Shown here: one piece after another, positions 49,548 through 58,357 of the stretch
How the letters are laid out: every line of letters starts with the position of its first letter
How positions within the stretch are numbered: position 1 is the stretch's first letter
Source of the DNA: Piscibacillus halophilus
Lineage (GTDB): Bacteria > Bacillota > Bacilli > Bacillales > Alkalibacillaceae
Reading direction: 5' to 3'
NCBI RefSeq assembly: GCF_900110685.1
Contig: NZ_FOES01000014.1
Location: 1 to 58,657, forward strand
DNA: 58,657 nucleotides
Made by a program: the position numbers and the translations under genes
Notes under the pieces: model-generated
The model's input: only the letters and a program-made list of their open reading frames with translations
Told to the model about the DNA's origin: nothing
Database searches by the model: none

Positions 49548-51362
49548 TTATTTTGCCGTTTCATAACTGTTCACTAGTTCATCGATAAGTGAACCAACAT
49601 GAGCTACAGCTTTTTCGATTGGTTCTGGGGTGGTCATGTCAACACCCGCATACTTCATAAGTTCTTGAGGTGTTTTGGTTCCTCCAGCTTTTAAAACGTC
49701 TAACCAACGATCAATCGCTGGCTGACCTTCTTCTTTAATCATTTGAGATACTAGAGTAGATGCGGTTAAACCAGCAGAGTAGGTGTACGGATATAGCCCC
49801 ATGTAATAGTGTGGCTGTCGCATCCAAGTCAGTTCTGCACCTTCATCTAACTCAACAGCATCGCCCCAGAAGTTAGCAAGTGCTTCTCGTTTTTGTTCTT
49901 TCAGAGTATTCGCAGTAAGTGGGACGCCTTGTTCTGCTAGATTATAAACACGACGTTGGAATTCACCTTCAAGTAAGTGCGTCACAAAGTTGTGATAATA
50001 CGTTCCGAGTAACTGTAAAATAATCCAACGACGCATACGATCATCATCACTATGCTTTTCTAATAAATGGTCCGCTAATAACATTTCGTTCATCGTGGAT
50101 GGTGCTTCAACAAAGTAAGTCGATGGACGCGTATTGAAGACTCGCTGGTTTTTATTGGCTAAATAGAAGTGGCCAGCGTGACCCAGTTCGTGTGCCAGGA
50201 TAAAGCCGCCACGCATCGCACCCGTCCAAGTTAATAGAATAAAAGGGTGTGAACCGTACGGGCTTGCACAGAATGCACCGGTTGCTTTACCGACGTTATC
50301 AGCGTAATCCACCCAACGCTCTGTAAGTCCTTTTTTCATAATTTCAGTATATTCAGGTCCCATGACACTCAATGCTTCTAAGATGGTTTCGCTCACTTCT
50401 TCATAAGTCGTTGTTGGATTAAATTCGGGATCTAGTGGTGCTTTAAGATCCGCAAAAGTCATTTTATCTAATCCAAGGACTTCTTTTTTCAATTTAGCAA
50501 ACCGACGCATATGAGGAGCTAATTCTCGTTGAATCACATCTAATTGATTATGATACATTTCTTCGGTTACTTTCTGTGGTTGAAGCAGCATTTGTGTTAC
50601 ATTATCGTAACCACGAACTTTTGCTAGTTGTACTTGTTTTTTCACCTCTGTTGCATAAGTAGCTGCATAAGTGTTCTGATATTGTTTCAACGTGCTAACG
50701 AACGACTTATAAGCATTGCGTCTGACGTCCGTATCAGTTGATAATTCATACTCATCTTCAAAAAGTGCAAATGAATTCGAGTATTCTTCACCATTTGCTT
50801 TAAAGTTATCAAACTGCATATCAGAAGACTTACTTCGCTGATAGATCGTATATGGTGCGCTGTGTACTTCACTTAATGAAGCTAACACTTCCTCTGTCTC
50901 AGGAGAGAGTGTGTAAGGTTTATATTCTAATAATTCTTTTAATAGATTCTCATAAACTTTTAGGTCTTCGTTTTCTTCTAAATATATTTCGATGGTTCCT
51001 TCTGGTAAAGCTAAAACCTCAGAATCAAAAAATGAAAGTGAGGCCCCAACTTGTGCTAGAGTTGAAGCAACTTTTCCTGAGTTCGCTTGGTTATCAGGGT
51101 TTGTCCCATCCTCAGACGAACGTAAATTGGCGTAAGTCGCTACGGGAATAATTTTTTCTTGTAGTTGTGACTGAGCTTCCAAACAGTTATAAAGGACATC
51201 TGAGCCTTCGTGTAATTTTCCTTTGTATTGAGTGACAGTCGGTACGGAGTCCTCAATATCCTTTAAAGCTTGTTCCCAATCCTCTGTTGTTTCAAAAAGA
51301 TCTTCTACCTTCCATGTTTGTTCTACCGGTACTTCATGACGTTCTAATCTTGATTTAGCCAT
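49548..51362 (-). CDS. pepF: Oligoendopeptidase F (M3 family)
   Basis: A cytosolic zinc peptidase of 604 residues that cuts peptides of roughly 7-17 residues. The zinc motif HELGH is at 391-395 with the third ligand Glu in VEAPSTMNE near 419; the N-terminal half is the helical oligoendopeptidase domain. GGGGAGG lies before the ATG. It stands alone, with its own terminator. Length is normal for PepF. Confidence 0.95.
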   Translation of the reverse strand: MAKSRLERHEVPVEQTWKVEDLFETTEDWEQALKDIEDSVPTVTQYKGKLHEGSDVLYNCLEAQSQLQEKIIPVATYANLRSSEDGTNPDNQANSGKVASTLAQVGASLSFFDSEVLALPEGTIEIYLEENEDLKVYENLLKELLEYKPYTLSPETEEVLASLSEVHSAPYTIYQRSKSSDMQFDNFKANGEEYSNSFALFEDEYELSTDTDVRRNAYKSFVSTLKQYQNTYAATYATEVKKQVQLAKVRGYDNVTQMLLQPQKVTEEMYHNQLDVIQRELAPHMRRFAKLKKEVLGLDKMTFADLKAPLDPEFNPTTTYEEVSETILEALSVMGPEYTEIMKKGLTERWVDYADNVGKATGAFCASPYGSHPFILLTWTGAMRGGFILAHELGHAGHFYLANKNQRVFNTRPSTYFVEAPSTMNEMLLADHLLEKHSDDDRMRRWIILQLLGTYYHNFVTHLLEGEFQRRVYNLAEQGVPLTANTLKEQKREALANFWGDAVELDEGAELTWMRQPHYYMGLYPYTYSAGLTASTLVSQMIKEEGQPAIDRWLDVLKAGGTKTPQELMKYAGVDMTTPEPIEKAVAHVGSLIDELVNSYETAK

Positions 51363-51753
51363 AATAAGTTCCTCCCCACAAATTTATTTCGGATTACTAA
51401 GTATTATAAAACAAAACACCTTTGTTGTGTAAAAAAATACTGAATTTTTATAAAGAAGTAGATAATTCAGACTTTGGACTTATGTTTTGAAAAGCATGTG
51501 CTGACTTGGACGTATTAGGGGAAGGAAACATCCTTGAACTATTAGAAGAAGAAGGGTTTCAGATTACAAGAAAATAACCTCATAAAAGTCTGACGCACTT
51601 GCATCAGACTTTTTTTATCTTCATTTTGCAAATGATGTTATTTAAAATGTGTTTAGTGTTAGAATGGTAATGGGGAAAACATTGTCACAGCAAGTTATGA
51701 TTTGCTATTATTTATAGTATTGTGTAGTTAATTTTGTACGGAGGTGCAGAACA
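51363..51753. other. Intergenic stretch with gene remnant and terminator
   Basis: On the plus strand 51491-51577 reads KACADLDVLGEGNILELLEEE and on to a stop, with a good codon pattern but no start or upstream continuation; it looks like the tail of a lost gene. It is followed by a hairpin terminator (51584-51617; AAAGTCTGA/TCAGACTTT, T-run). The source protein is not recognised. Confidence 0.5.
51682..51711 (+). promoter_or_regulatory. gatCAB promoter
   Basis: TTGTCA, 18 bases, TATTAT, 43 bases before the gatC start. No operator is seen. Confidence 0.55.
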
Positions 51754-52044
51754 TTGTCAAAGATTTCTAAAGACCAGGTTAAGCATGTCGCGAATCTTGC
51801 GAGACTGGCGATTACAGAAAAAGAAGCTGAAAAATACAGTGAACAGCTCAGTGATATCATTGATTTCAGTGAGCAGTTGAATGAACTCGACACATCAAAT
51901 GTTGAGCCCACCACACATGTATTAGATATGAAAAATGTATTACGTAAAGATGAGCCGAAAGAGTGGATTTCGAAAGAGGATGCTCTTAAGAACGCTCCGG
52001 ATCAACAAGATGGTCAGTTCAAAGTGCCATCAATCTTAGATTAA
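51754..52044 (+). CDS. gatC: Aspartyl/glutamyl-tRNA(Asn/Gln) amidotransferase subunit C
   Basis: A 96-residue scaffold that wraps GatA and GatB. It begins [20 protein letters not shown] and contains [19 protein letters not shown], both typical. The start is TTG behind CGGAGGTG. First gene of gatCAB; the complex turns misacylated Glu-tRNA(Gln), and in some species Asp-tRNA(Asn), into the correct amide. Confidence 0.96.
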   Translation: MSKISKDQVKHVANLARLAITEKEAEKYSEQLSDIIDFSEQLNELDTSNVEPTTHVLDMKNVLRKDEPKEWISKEDALKNAPDQQDGQFKVPSILD

Positions 52045-52059
52045 GGAGGCTAAGTAAAG

Positions 52060-53535
52060 ATGTCGTTATTCGATTATACAATCAAAGAACTACAAGAGAA
52101 GTTAAACCATAAAGAAATTACCGTAACGTATTTAGTGAAAGAATCATACAAGCAAATCCGTGAAACAGATGACGAAGTTCAAGCGTTTTTAACCTTAAAT
52201 GAAGAAGAAGCATTGAAACAAGCTCAGGAACTAGATGAAGCTGGCGTTGACGCTGAACAATTCCCGTTATTTGGGATGCCAATTGGAATTAAAGACAACA
52301 TCGTGACAAAAGGCATCCGTACTACTTGTGCGAGTCAAATTTTATCTAACTTAGATGACCCATTATACGATGCAACGGTCATGACGAAATTGAAAAATGC
52401 GAAGGCCGTTAATATTGGAAAATTAAACATGGACGAGTTCGCGATGGGATCTTCTACTGAGAACTCAAGTATGAAAACAACTCGTAACCCTTGGAATACA
52501 GACTATGTTCCTGGTGGTTCTAGTGGAGGATCTGCAGCAAGTGTTGCCGCTGGTCAAGTTCCATTCGCACTAGGGTCTGATACAGGTGGTTCTGTTCGTC
52601 AGCCAGCTTCTTACTGCGGAGTTGTTGGAATGAAACCTACATATGGACGTGTGTCTCGTTTCGGATTAGTGGCATTTGCGTCATCTCTAGATCAAATCGG
52701 CCCAATTACGAGAACTGTTGAAGATAACGCTCGAATTTTAGAAGTTATCGCAGGCCAAGATGAGATGGATTCAACAAGCGCAAATGTTGAGGTGCCGAAA
52801 TACAGTGAGGCTTTAACTGGTGATGTCAAAGGACTTAAAATTGCGGTGCCAAAAGAATATTTCCGTGAAGGTGTCGATGAAAAAGTTAAAGAAAGTGTAC
52901 GTGCAGCTTTAAAAGTACTAGAAGAACAAGGTGCTGAATGGGAAGAAGTTTCTCTTCCACATTCGAAATATGCGGTTGCTACATATTACATGATTGCTTC
53001 ATCTGAAGCTTCTGCAAACCTTGCTCGATTCGATGGCGTACGTTACGGTAAACGTTCCGAAAATGCAAAAGACATGATGGATATGTTTAAGCTATCTCGT
53101 AGTGAAGGTTTTGGAGAAGAGGTTAAACGCCGTATTATGCTCGGAACGTTTGCCTTAAGTTCAGGTTACTACGATGCTTACTATAAAAAAGCACAACAAG
53201 TTCGTACGTTAATTAAGCAAGACTTTGAACAAATTTTTGAAAAATATGATGTCGTTATAGGTCCAACAGCACCAACCACTGCGTTTAAAGTTGGAGAAAA
53301 GATCGACGACCCATTAACGATGTATGCCAATGATATTATCACAATCCCGGTTAACTTAGCGGGTGTACCTGGAATATCAGTTCCATGTGGATTCCACCCA
53401 GACAACCAAATGCCGATTGGTCTACAAATTATCGGTAAGCACTTCGATGAAAGCACAGTTTATCGAGTGGCACATGCATATGAACAGGCAGCCGGATATT
53501 ATAAAGAAAAGCCACAGCTTGGAGGTGCCAAGTAA
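52060..53535 (+). CDS. gatA: Glutamyl-tRNA(Gln) amidotransferase subunit A
   Basis: The amidase subunit, 491 residues, frees ammonia from glutamine. The Ser-cisSer-Lys triad is Lys 78 (GIKDN), Ser 154 (GGSSGGS) and Ser 178 (GSDTGGS). AAGGAGGC precedes the ATG. It overlaps gatB by one base (TAATG). Sequence is intact. Confidence 0.97.
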   Translation: MSLFDYTIKELQEKLNHKEITVTYLVKESYKQIRETDDEVQAFLTLNEEEALKQAQELDEAGVDAEQFPLFGMPIGIKDNIVTKGIRTTCASQILSNLDDPLYDATVMTKLKNAKAVNIGKLNMDEFAMGSSTENSSMKTTRNPWNTDYVPGGSSGGSAASVAAGQVPFALGSDTGGSVRQPASYCGVVGMKPTYGRVSRFGLVAFASSLDQIGPITRTVEDNARILEVIAGQDEMDSTSANVEVPKYSEALTGDVKGLKIAVPKEYFREGVDEKVKESVRAALKVLEEQGAEWEEVSLPHSKYAVATYYMIASSEASANLARFDGVRYGKRSENAKDMMDMFKLSRSEGFGEEVKRRIMLGTFALSSGYYDAYYKKAQQVRTLIKQDFEQIFEKYDVVIGPTAPTTAFKVGEKIDDPLTMYANDIITIPVNLAGVPGISVPCGFHPDNQMPIGLQIIGKHFDESTVYRVAHAYEQAAGYYKEKPQLGGAK

Positions 53536-54965
53536 TGAATTTTGAATCTGTTATAGGTCTTGAAGTACATGTTGAATTAAAGACTAAATCGAAAATTTTC
53601 AGCCCAAGCTCGAACGCTTTTGGCGATGAGCCAAACTCTAATGTAAACCCAATCGACTTAGGGTACCCAGGTGTATTACCAGTGTTAAACGAAGAAGCGG
53701 TCAACTACGCGATGCGTGCAGCTATGGCGCTTAACTGCGAAATCGCAACGGACACGAAATTTGATCGTAAAAACTATTTCTATCCAGATAACCCGAAAGC
53801 GTATCAAATTTCACAGTTTGATAAGCCCATTGGAGAAAATGGTTGGATTGAAATTGAAGTAAATGGTGAGAAGAAGCGGATTGGTATTACTCGTCTTCAC
53901 TTAGAGGAAGATGCAGGTAAGTTAACACACGGTGATGATGGCTATTCGCTTGTCGACTACAACCGTCAAGGAACACCACTTATTGAAATCGTGTCTGAAC
54001 CAGACATGCGTACACCTGAAGAGGCATACGCTTATTTAGAGAAGTTACGTAACATCATTCAATTTACTGGCGTTTCTGATGTCAAAATGCAAGAAGGTTC
54101 TCTTCGTTGTGATGCGAACATCTCACTTCGCCCAATTGGACAAGAAGAGTTTGGTACGAAGACAGAGCTTAAGAACTTAAACTCCTTTAATTTCGTACGC
54201 CAAGGCCTTGAATTTGAACAAACACGTCAAGAGAAAGTTCTTCGTCAAGGTGGCGAAATTTTACAAGAAACAAGACGTTTCGATGAGAAAACAAAAGAGA
54301 CGATCTTGATGCGTGTTAAGGAAGGTTCGGATGATTATCGTTACTTCCCAGAACCAGACTTAGTCCCGCTTTACATCGATGATGAGTGGAAAGAACGCGT
54401 TCGACAGTCCATCCCAGAATTACCCGATGCCCGTCGTGAACGCTATGTTAAGGAGTTAGGCCTAGATGCATATGATGCGCAAGTGTTAACGAATACAAAA
54501 GAAATGTCTGATTTCTTTGAAGCAACAATAGATCAAGGTGCTGATCCTAAGCAGGCGACGAACTGGCTAATGGGTGATATTTCAGGATACATGAATAAAC
54601 AACAAGTTGAACTAAATGACTTACCATTAACTCCTGAGAGTCTAGCTAAAATGATTGACCTGATTGAAAAAGGGACTTTATCATCAAAGCTTGCGAAAAA
54701 AGTTATTACAGAGCTTCTTAAAAACGGCGGCGATCCGGAAAAAATCGTTAAGGAAAAAGGTCTCGTACAAATCTCTGATGAAGGTCAGTTACGTGAGATT
54801 ATCACTGGCGTGTTAGATGAAAACGAACAGTCGATTACCGACTACAAAAATGGTAAAGACCGTGCCATTAAATTCTTAGTCGGTCAAGTGATGAAGAAAA
54901 CTAAAGGGCAAGCCAACCCGCCAATGGTTAACAAGATTTTAGTTGAAGAATTGGATAAGCGTTAA
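53535..54965 (+). CDS. gatB: Aspartyl/glutamyl-tRNA amidotransferase subunit B
   Basis: The tRNA-binding kinase/transamidase subunit, 476 residues: [19 protein letters not shown] at the N-terminus, [28 protein letters not shown], then [13 protein letters not shown], and a C-terminal YqeY-like helical tail. A GGAGGTG site lies in the end of gatA. Ammonia reaches its active site through a channel from GatA. Confidence 0.97.
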   Translation: MNFESVIGLEVHVELKTKSKIFSPSSNAFGDEPNSNVNPIDLGYPGVLPVLNEEAVNYAMRAAMALNCEIATDTKFDRKNYFYPDNPKAYQISQFDKPIGENGWIEIEVNGEKKRIGITRLHLEEDAGKLTHGDDGYSLVDYNRQGTPLIEIVSEPDMRTPEEAYAYLEKLRNIIQFTGVSDVKMQEGSLRCDANISLRPIGQEEFGTKTELKNLNSFNFVRQGLEFEQTRQEKVLRQGGEILQETRRFDEKTKETILMRVKEGSDDYRYFPEPDLVPLYIDDEWKERVRQSIPELPDARRERYVKELGLDAYDAQVLTNTKEMSDFFEATIDQGADPKQATNWLMGDISGYMNKQQVELNDLPLTPESLAKMIDLIEKGTLSSKLAKKVITELLKNGGDPEKIVKEKGLVQISDEGQLREIITGVLDENEQSITDYKNGKDRAIKFLVGQVMKKTKGQANPPMVNKILVEELDKR

Positions 54966-54992
54966 TTCAAATTTGAGAGGAGAGGCTGGGGA

Positions 54993-55361
54993 ATGAGTTT
55001 TACATTTAAGCAGATCGATCATGTACAATTAGCGGCACCACGAGGTTCAGAAGATGAAGCTAGAAAGTTTTTTATCGATGCGTTAGGTTTTGAAGAACTT
55101 GAAAAGCCAGAAGCACTGAAGAAAAACGGAGGCGTTTGGTTTGAACGTGGTGAGATTCAAATTCATATCGGTGTGGAAGAACCGTTTAACCCAGCAAGAA
55201 AAGCCCATCCTGCATTAGAAATTAACGGTTTAAAGGAGCTCATGAAACACCTTGACCAACAGGAAATTGATTATAAACAAGATGATAAACTGCCAGGTGC
55301 TGATCGAATCTATGTTGCCGACCCATTCGGGAATCGCATTGAAATTTTAGAATGGCAGTAA
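54993..55361 (+). CDS. VOC-family (glyoxalase/dioxygenase fold) protein
   Basis: A 122-residue protein with two beta-alpha-beta-beta-beta modules: IDHVQLAAPRGSEDEARKFF at the start and DRIYVADPFGNRIEILEW at the end, typical VOC. Metal ligands would be His 10 (DHV) and Glu near the end (IEILE). The reaction is unknown. GAGAGG precedes the ATG. It follows gatB by 27 bases and may be co-transcribed. Confidence 0.82.
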   Translation: MSFTFKQIDHVQLAAPRGSEDEARKFFIDALGFEELEKPEALKKNGGVWFERGEIQIHIGVEEPFNPARKAHPALEINGLKELMKHLDQQEIDYKQDDKLPGADRIYVADPFGNRIEILEWQ

Positions 55362-55434
55362 TTTATACTTCCAATATTTTTCAAATAGGAGTATCCTATA
55401 GATAGATAAGCAATTGTTGACAGAAGGTGAGAGT

Positions 55435-56331
55435 ATGAAACGAGCTCGAGTCATATACAATCCAACATCCGGTCGAGAAGCGATGCGAAAGGCTCTACCA
55501 GATGTATTAGAAACGCTAGAAAAAGCAGGATTTGAAGCCTCAGCACATGCAACGACAGGGGATGGTTGTGCTAGAGATGCAGCTAAAGCAGCCTGCGAGC
55601 GAGAGTTTGATATTGTGATTGCAGCTGGTGGGGATGGAACTGTAAATGAAGTGGTTGATGGAATGGCAAGAGCTGAGTATCGACCTAAACTTGGCATTCT
55701 ACCTATGGGAACCACCAACGATTTTGCACGTGCCATCCGTGTTCCAAGGGACCTGAAACGAGCGTTAGATATCATCGTTGAAGGGTATACGAAGAAGCTC
55801 GATATTGGAAGAGTGAACGACCACCATTTCATGAATATCGCAGGTGGAGGGAAGCTGACTGAACTAACGTATGAAGTTCCAAGCAAGCTAAAAACGGTCT
55901 TAGGTCAGTTAGCGTATTACTTAAAAGGAATTGAAATGCTTCCATTCATAAGACCGACGAAGGTTCGAATTGAATATGACGACCAAGTATTCGAAGAGGA
56001 AATCATGCTATTTCTCGTATCCAATTCTAATTCCGTTGGTGGTTTTGAAAAATTAGCCCCCCACGCGACAATGGATGATGGGTACTTTGATCTCATGATT
56101 TTGAAAAAGATTAACCTGGCTGAGTTTGTCCTCCTAGCTAACAAAGCTGTACGTGGTCACCATATTGATGATGAACATGTCATTTATGTACACGCGAATC
56201 AAATCATCGTCATTCCAGAAGAGGCGATGCAACTCAATCTAGATGGCGAATATGGTGGCAACTTACCAGGGAAATTTGAAGTGTTGCATAAACATATTGA
56301 ATTTTTCTTACCTAAAGAAGAAATAGAATAA
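55435..56331 (+). CDS. dgkB: Diacylglycerol kinase DgkB
   Basis: Returns diacylglycerol from lipoteichoic acid synthesis to phosphatidic acid. The 298-residue cytosolic enzyme has the DAGK motif IAAGGDGTVNEVVDG (about 64-78), PMGTTNDFARA and a C-terminal MQLNLDGEYGG. ATG 55435 follows GAAGGTGAG; a TTG seven codons earlier is not needed. It is dgkB (yerQ) by sequence and by place between gatB and yefA. Confidence 0.95.
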   Translation: MKRARVIYNPTSGREAMRKALPDVLETLEKAGFEASAHATTGDGCARDAAKAACEREFDIVIAAGGDGTVNEVVDGMARAEYRPKLGILPMGTTNDFARAIRVPRDLKRALDIIVEGYTKKLDIGRVNDHHFMNIAGGGKLTELTYEVPSKLKTVLGQLAYYLKGIEMLPFIRPTKVRIEYDDQVFEEEIMLFLVSNSNSVGGFEKLAPHATMDDGYFDLMILKKINLAEFVLLANKAVRGHHIDDEHVIYVHANQIIVIPEEAMQLNLDGEYGGNLPGKFEVLHKHIEFFLPKEEIE

Positions 56332-56334
56332 TAT

Positions 56335-56388
56335 AAAAAAAGCAATTCATTATGGGGAGATTACAACCCAAATGAATTGCTTTTTTAT
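56335..56388 (+). terminator. Terminator of dgkB
   Basis: AAAAAGCAATTCATT pairs with AATGAATTGCTTTTT around a 19-nt loop, followed by a T-run. Confidence 0.88.
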
Positions 56389-56419
56389 TACTATATACGA
56401 ATGTATGTTCGTGAAAATA

Positions 56420-56529
56420 TTCATTTAACAGAAAGAATAATGTATAATATAGACAAGCAGTTCACATACAAGCAAGGTAGGGCTTTTCCTCTAAATCCAT
56501 AATGAATATGGAGAGAGGAGGTGAAGCTT
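56420..56529 (+). promoter_or_regulatory. Promoter and leader of locus B peptide
   Basis: TTCATT (56420-56425), 17 bases, TATAAT (56443-56448), then after six bases AAGCAGTT and AAGCAAGGTAG (56470-56480). The 11-mer is identical to the 3' arm of the hairpin inside the ORF and fully complementary to its 5' arm. TTCCTCT can pair with AGAGGAGG and so mask part of the Shine-Dalgarno site. Confidence 0.6.
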
Positions 56530-56685
56530 ATGAGCAAATATTTATTACTGTCTCTGTTGTTATTACTTGCAACAACCAGTTTATTAGATGCTCAAATTTT
56601 TGTCCTCCCATTTATTTTTATCAGCACTTTGGACAAAAATAAACTACCTTGCTTATTGCGGAAGCAAGGTAGTCAAGAAGATTAA
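56530..56685 (+). CDS. Small membrane peptide, locus B (putative type I toxin)
   Basis: A 51-residue peptide behind a strong AGAGGAGGTG site. It begins MSKYLLLSLLLLLATTSLLD, then AQIFVLPFIFISTLDKNK, then the charged tail LPCLLRKQGSQED. One long hydrophobic segment and a charged C-terminus resemble type I toxins, though the D...VLP...I pattern is not one I know. It shares leader words, hairpin and layout with locus A at 48046-48207. It lies between dgkB and rlmCD, away from other accessory genes. Confidence 0.65.
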   Translation: MSKYLLLSLLLLLATTSLLDAQIFVLPFIFISTLDKNKLPCLLRKQGSQED

Positions 56686-56805
56686 CACCATTTGAGTAAC
56701 AGCCTTATCTTGCTAAATGGACTGCGTGAGGTGGGATGTTGGAAGCATTCCACCTTTTTAAAGTATATGCCAGAAACATGTGGCACATACAAATCATTTT
56801 ATTTA
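56636..56805 (-). ncRNA. Candidate antisense (antitoxin) RNA, locus B
   Basis: A promoter at 56839-56812 on the minus strand would start this RNA near 56805. It would cross the sense terminator and the last third of the ORF and stop at the hairpin 56672-56644 (CTACCTTGCTT with AAGCAAGGTAG, perfect 11-bp stem) followed on this strand by TTTATTTTTG. Length is about 170 nt, close to SR4 and RatA. It overlaps the 3' part of the sense mRNA. Confidence 0.58.
56729..56760 (+). terminator. Terminator of locus B mRNA
   Basis: AGGTGGGATG pairs with CATTCCACCT (one G-U) over a 7-nt loop, followed by TTTTT. It lies 44 bases past the ORF, inside the region covered by the antisense RNA. Confidence 0.8.
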
Positions 56806-56811
56806 CTTATA

Positions 56812-56839
56812 ATTATAATTAAGATCAAGTGAATGTCAA
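56812..56839 (-). promoter_or_regulatory. Consensus promoter of the locus B antisense RNA
   Basis: Minus strand: TTGACA (56839-56834), 16 bases, TATAAT (56817-56812). Both hexamers are perfect, rare in this window, and there is no ORF on this strand for it to serve. Confidence 0.75.
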
Positions 56840-56932
56840 TTATTAGAATTGTATTTAACTGCTCTTACTTTAAATCGATACACGTCTTAACGTATAATGT
56901 TAAAGTAATTAAGATAGAAGGACGGATATTCA

Positions 56933-58309
56933 ATGGCAAAAAAAATAGCACCAGTAAAGAAAAATGAATACATAGATTTAGAATTTGTCGATTTAACCCA
57001 TGAGGGAAATGGTGTAGGAAAAATAGACGGTTATCCTGTGTTTGTTCCATATGGACTCCCAGGTGAAAAGGCGAAAGTTAAAATTGTTAAGGTGAAGAAA
57101 AATGTGGCCTTTGGTAAACTTATTGAACTTATAGAACCTAGTGAGAATCGAATTGAACCTCCTTGTGATGTGTTTTACCAATGTGGAGGCTGTCAAATTC
57201 AACATATGTCTTACGAACGTCAGCTAAAAATGAAACAAAAACAAGTTCAGGACGTGATGCATAAAATTGCACACATGCCAGATGTTCCCGTTCACCCTGT
57301 GATTGGCATGGACGAGCCGTGGAGCTACCGAAATAAAGTTCAAATCCCGGTTGGAGAACGTGACGGGAAGGTTTTAACGGGGTTTTATCAAAAGCGAAGC
57401 CATCGTATTATCGATATGGATACTTGTCCAGTTCAAAACGAAGCTAATGATCATATCGTACGTGAAATGAGAGGTATTATAGAAGAACTCGGAATTGAAC
57501 CGTATGATGAGGAAACACACCGTGGTGTCATTCGCCACATCGTCGTTCGTTCGGGTTACCATACGGGCGAGATTATGGTCGTGCTTGTGACGCGTACTAA
57601 GAAAATTCCAAATCAAGAAGCGTTAATTGAAAAAATTAAGGAACTAAACCCTAACATAAAGGGGATTATCCATAATGTGAACTCAAAACAAACCAATGTG
57701 ATTATGGGACGTGAATCGAAGACGCTATGGGGAGAGGATGTCATCATTGATAAAATAGGTGACTTAGAATTTGCGATTTCAGCTCATTCATTCTTCCAGG
57801 TGAACCCTGAACAGACCGAACGCCTTTATGAACAAGCTTTAAAATTTGCGAACTTAACGGGTAATGAAACTGTTATTGATGCTTATTGTGGGATTGGAAG
57901 CATATCACTTTTCTTAGCTCAACATGCAAAGAAAGTGTACGGTGTTGAAGTAGTTCCGCAAGCGGTTGATGATGCTAAGGATAACGCGAAGCGAAACCAT
58001 ATTGATCATGCTGAATTCTTTGTTGGTGAAGCAGAAAAAGTGATGCCTTGGTGGCGTGCTCAGGGACTAAGACCCAATGTGATAGTTGTGGATCCGCCAC
58101 GAAAAGGCTGTGATGAAGAACTGCTTAAAGCCATGATTGATATGAAACCTGAGAGAATTGTATATGTTTCATGCAATCCGTCAACGTTAGCACGCGACAT
58201 TAAAATACTTGCGGATGGTGGATATAGTGCAAAGCAAATTCAACCAGTTGACATGTTCCCTCAGAGCAATCATATTGAGAGTGTAACGGAGTTGGTGTTG
58301 GAAAATTAA
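56933..58309 (+). CDS. rlmCD: 23S rRNA (uracil-5-)-methyltransferase RlmCD-like (YefA)
   Basis: A 458-residue SAM-dependent enzyme that makes m5U in 23S rRNA (U747 and U1939 in B. subtilis; inferred here). It has an N-terminal TRAM domain (about 5-65), Fe-S ligands in PPCDVFYQCGGCQIQH plus a later DTCPVQ, the SAM loop DAYCGIGSISLFLA, DPPRKGCDEELL and the catalytic Cys in VYVSCNPSTLARD. AGAAGGACGG precedes the ATG. It corresponds to YefA by place. Confidence 0.92.
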   Translation: MAKKIAPVKKNEYIDLEFVDLTHEGNGVGKIDGYPVFVPYGLPGEKAKVKIVKVKKNVAFGKLIELIEPSENRIEPPCDVFYQCGGCQIQHMSYERQLKMKQKQVQDVMHKIAHMPDVPVHPVIGMDEPWSYRNKVQIPVGERDGKVLTGFYQKRSHRIIDMDTCPVQNEANDHIVREMRGIIEELGIEPYDEETHRGVIRHIVVRSGYHTGEIMVVLVTRTKKIPNQEALIEKIKELNPNIKGIIHNVNSKQTNVIMGRESKTLWGEDVIIDKIGDLEFAISAHSFFQVNPEQTERLYEQALKFANLTGNETVIDAYCGIGSISLFLAQHAKKVYGVEVVPQAVDDAKDNAKRNHIDHAEFFVGEAEKVMPWWRAQGLRPNVIVVDPPRKGCDEELLKAMIDMKPERIVYVSCNPSTLARDIKILADGGYSAKQIQPVDMFPQSNHIESVTELVLEN

Positions 58310-58319
58310 TTGATACATT

Positions 58320-58352
58320 AAGGGGATCCTTACCCGAAAAGGATTCCCTTAT
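58320..58352 (+). terminator. Terminator of rlmCD
   Basis: AAGGGGATCCTT pairs with AAGGATTCCCTT (one G-U) over a short loop. The stem is followed by ATTTAAT and then the start of a group II intron, a usual target layout for group IIC introns. Confidence 0.85.
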
Positions 58353-58357
58353 TTAAT

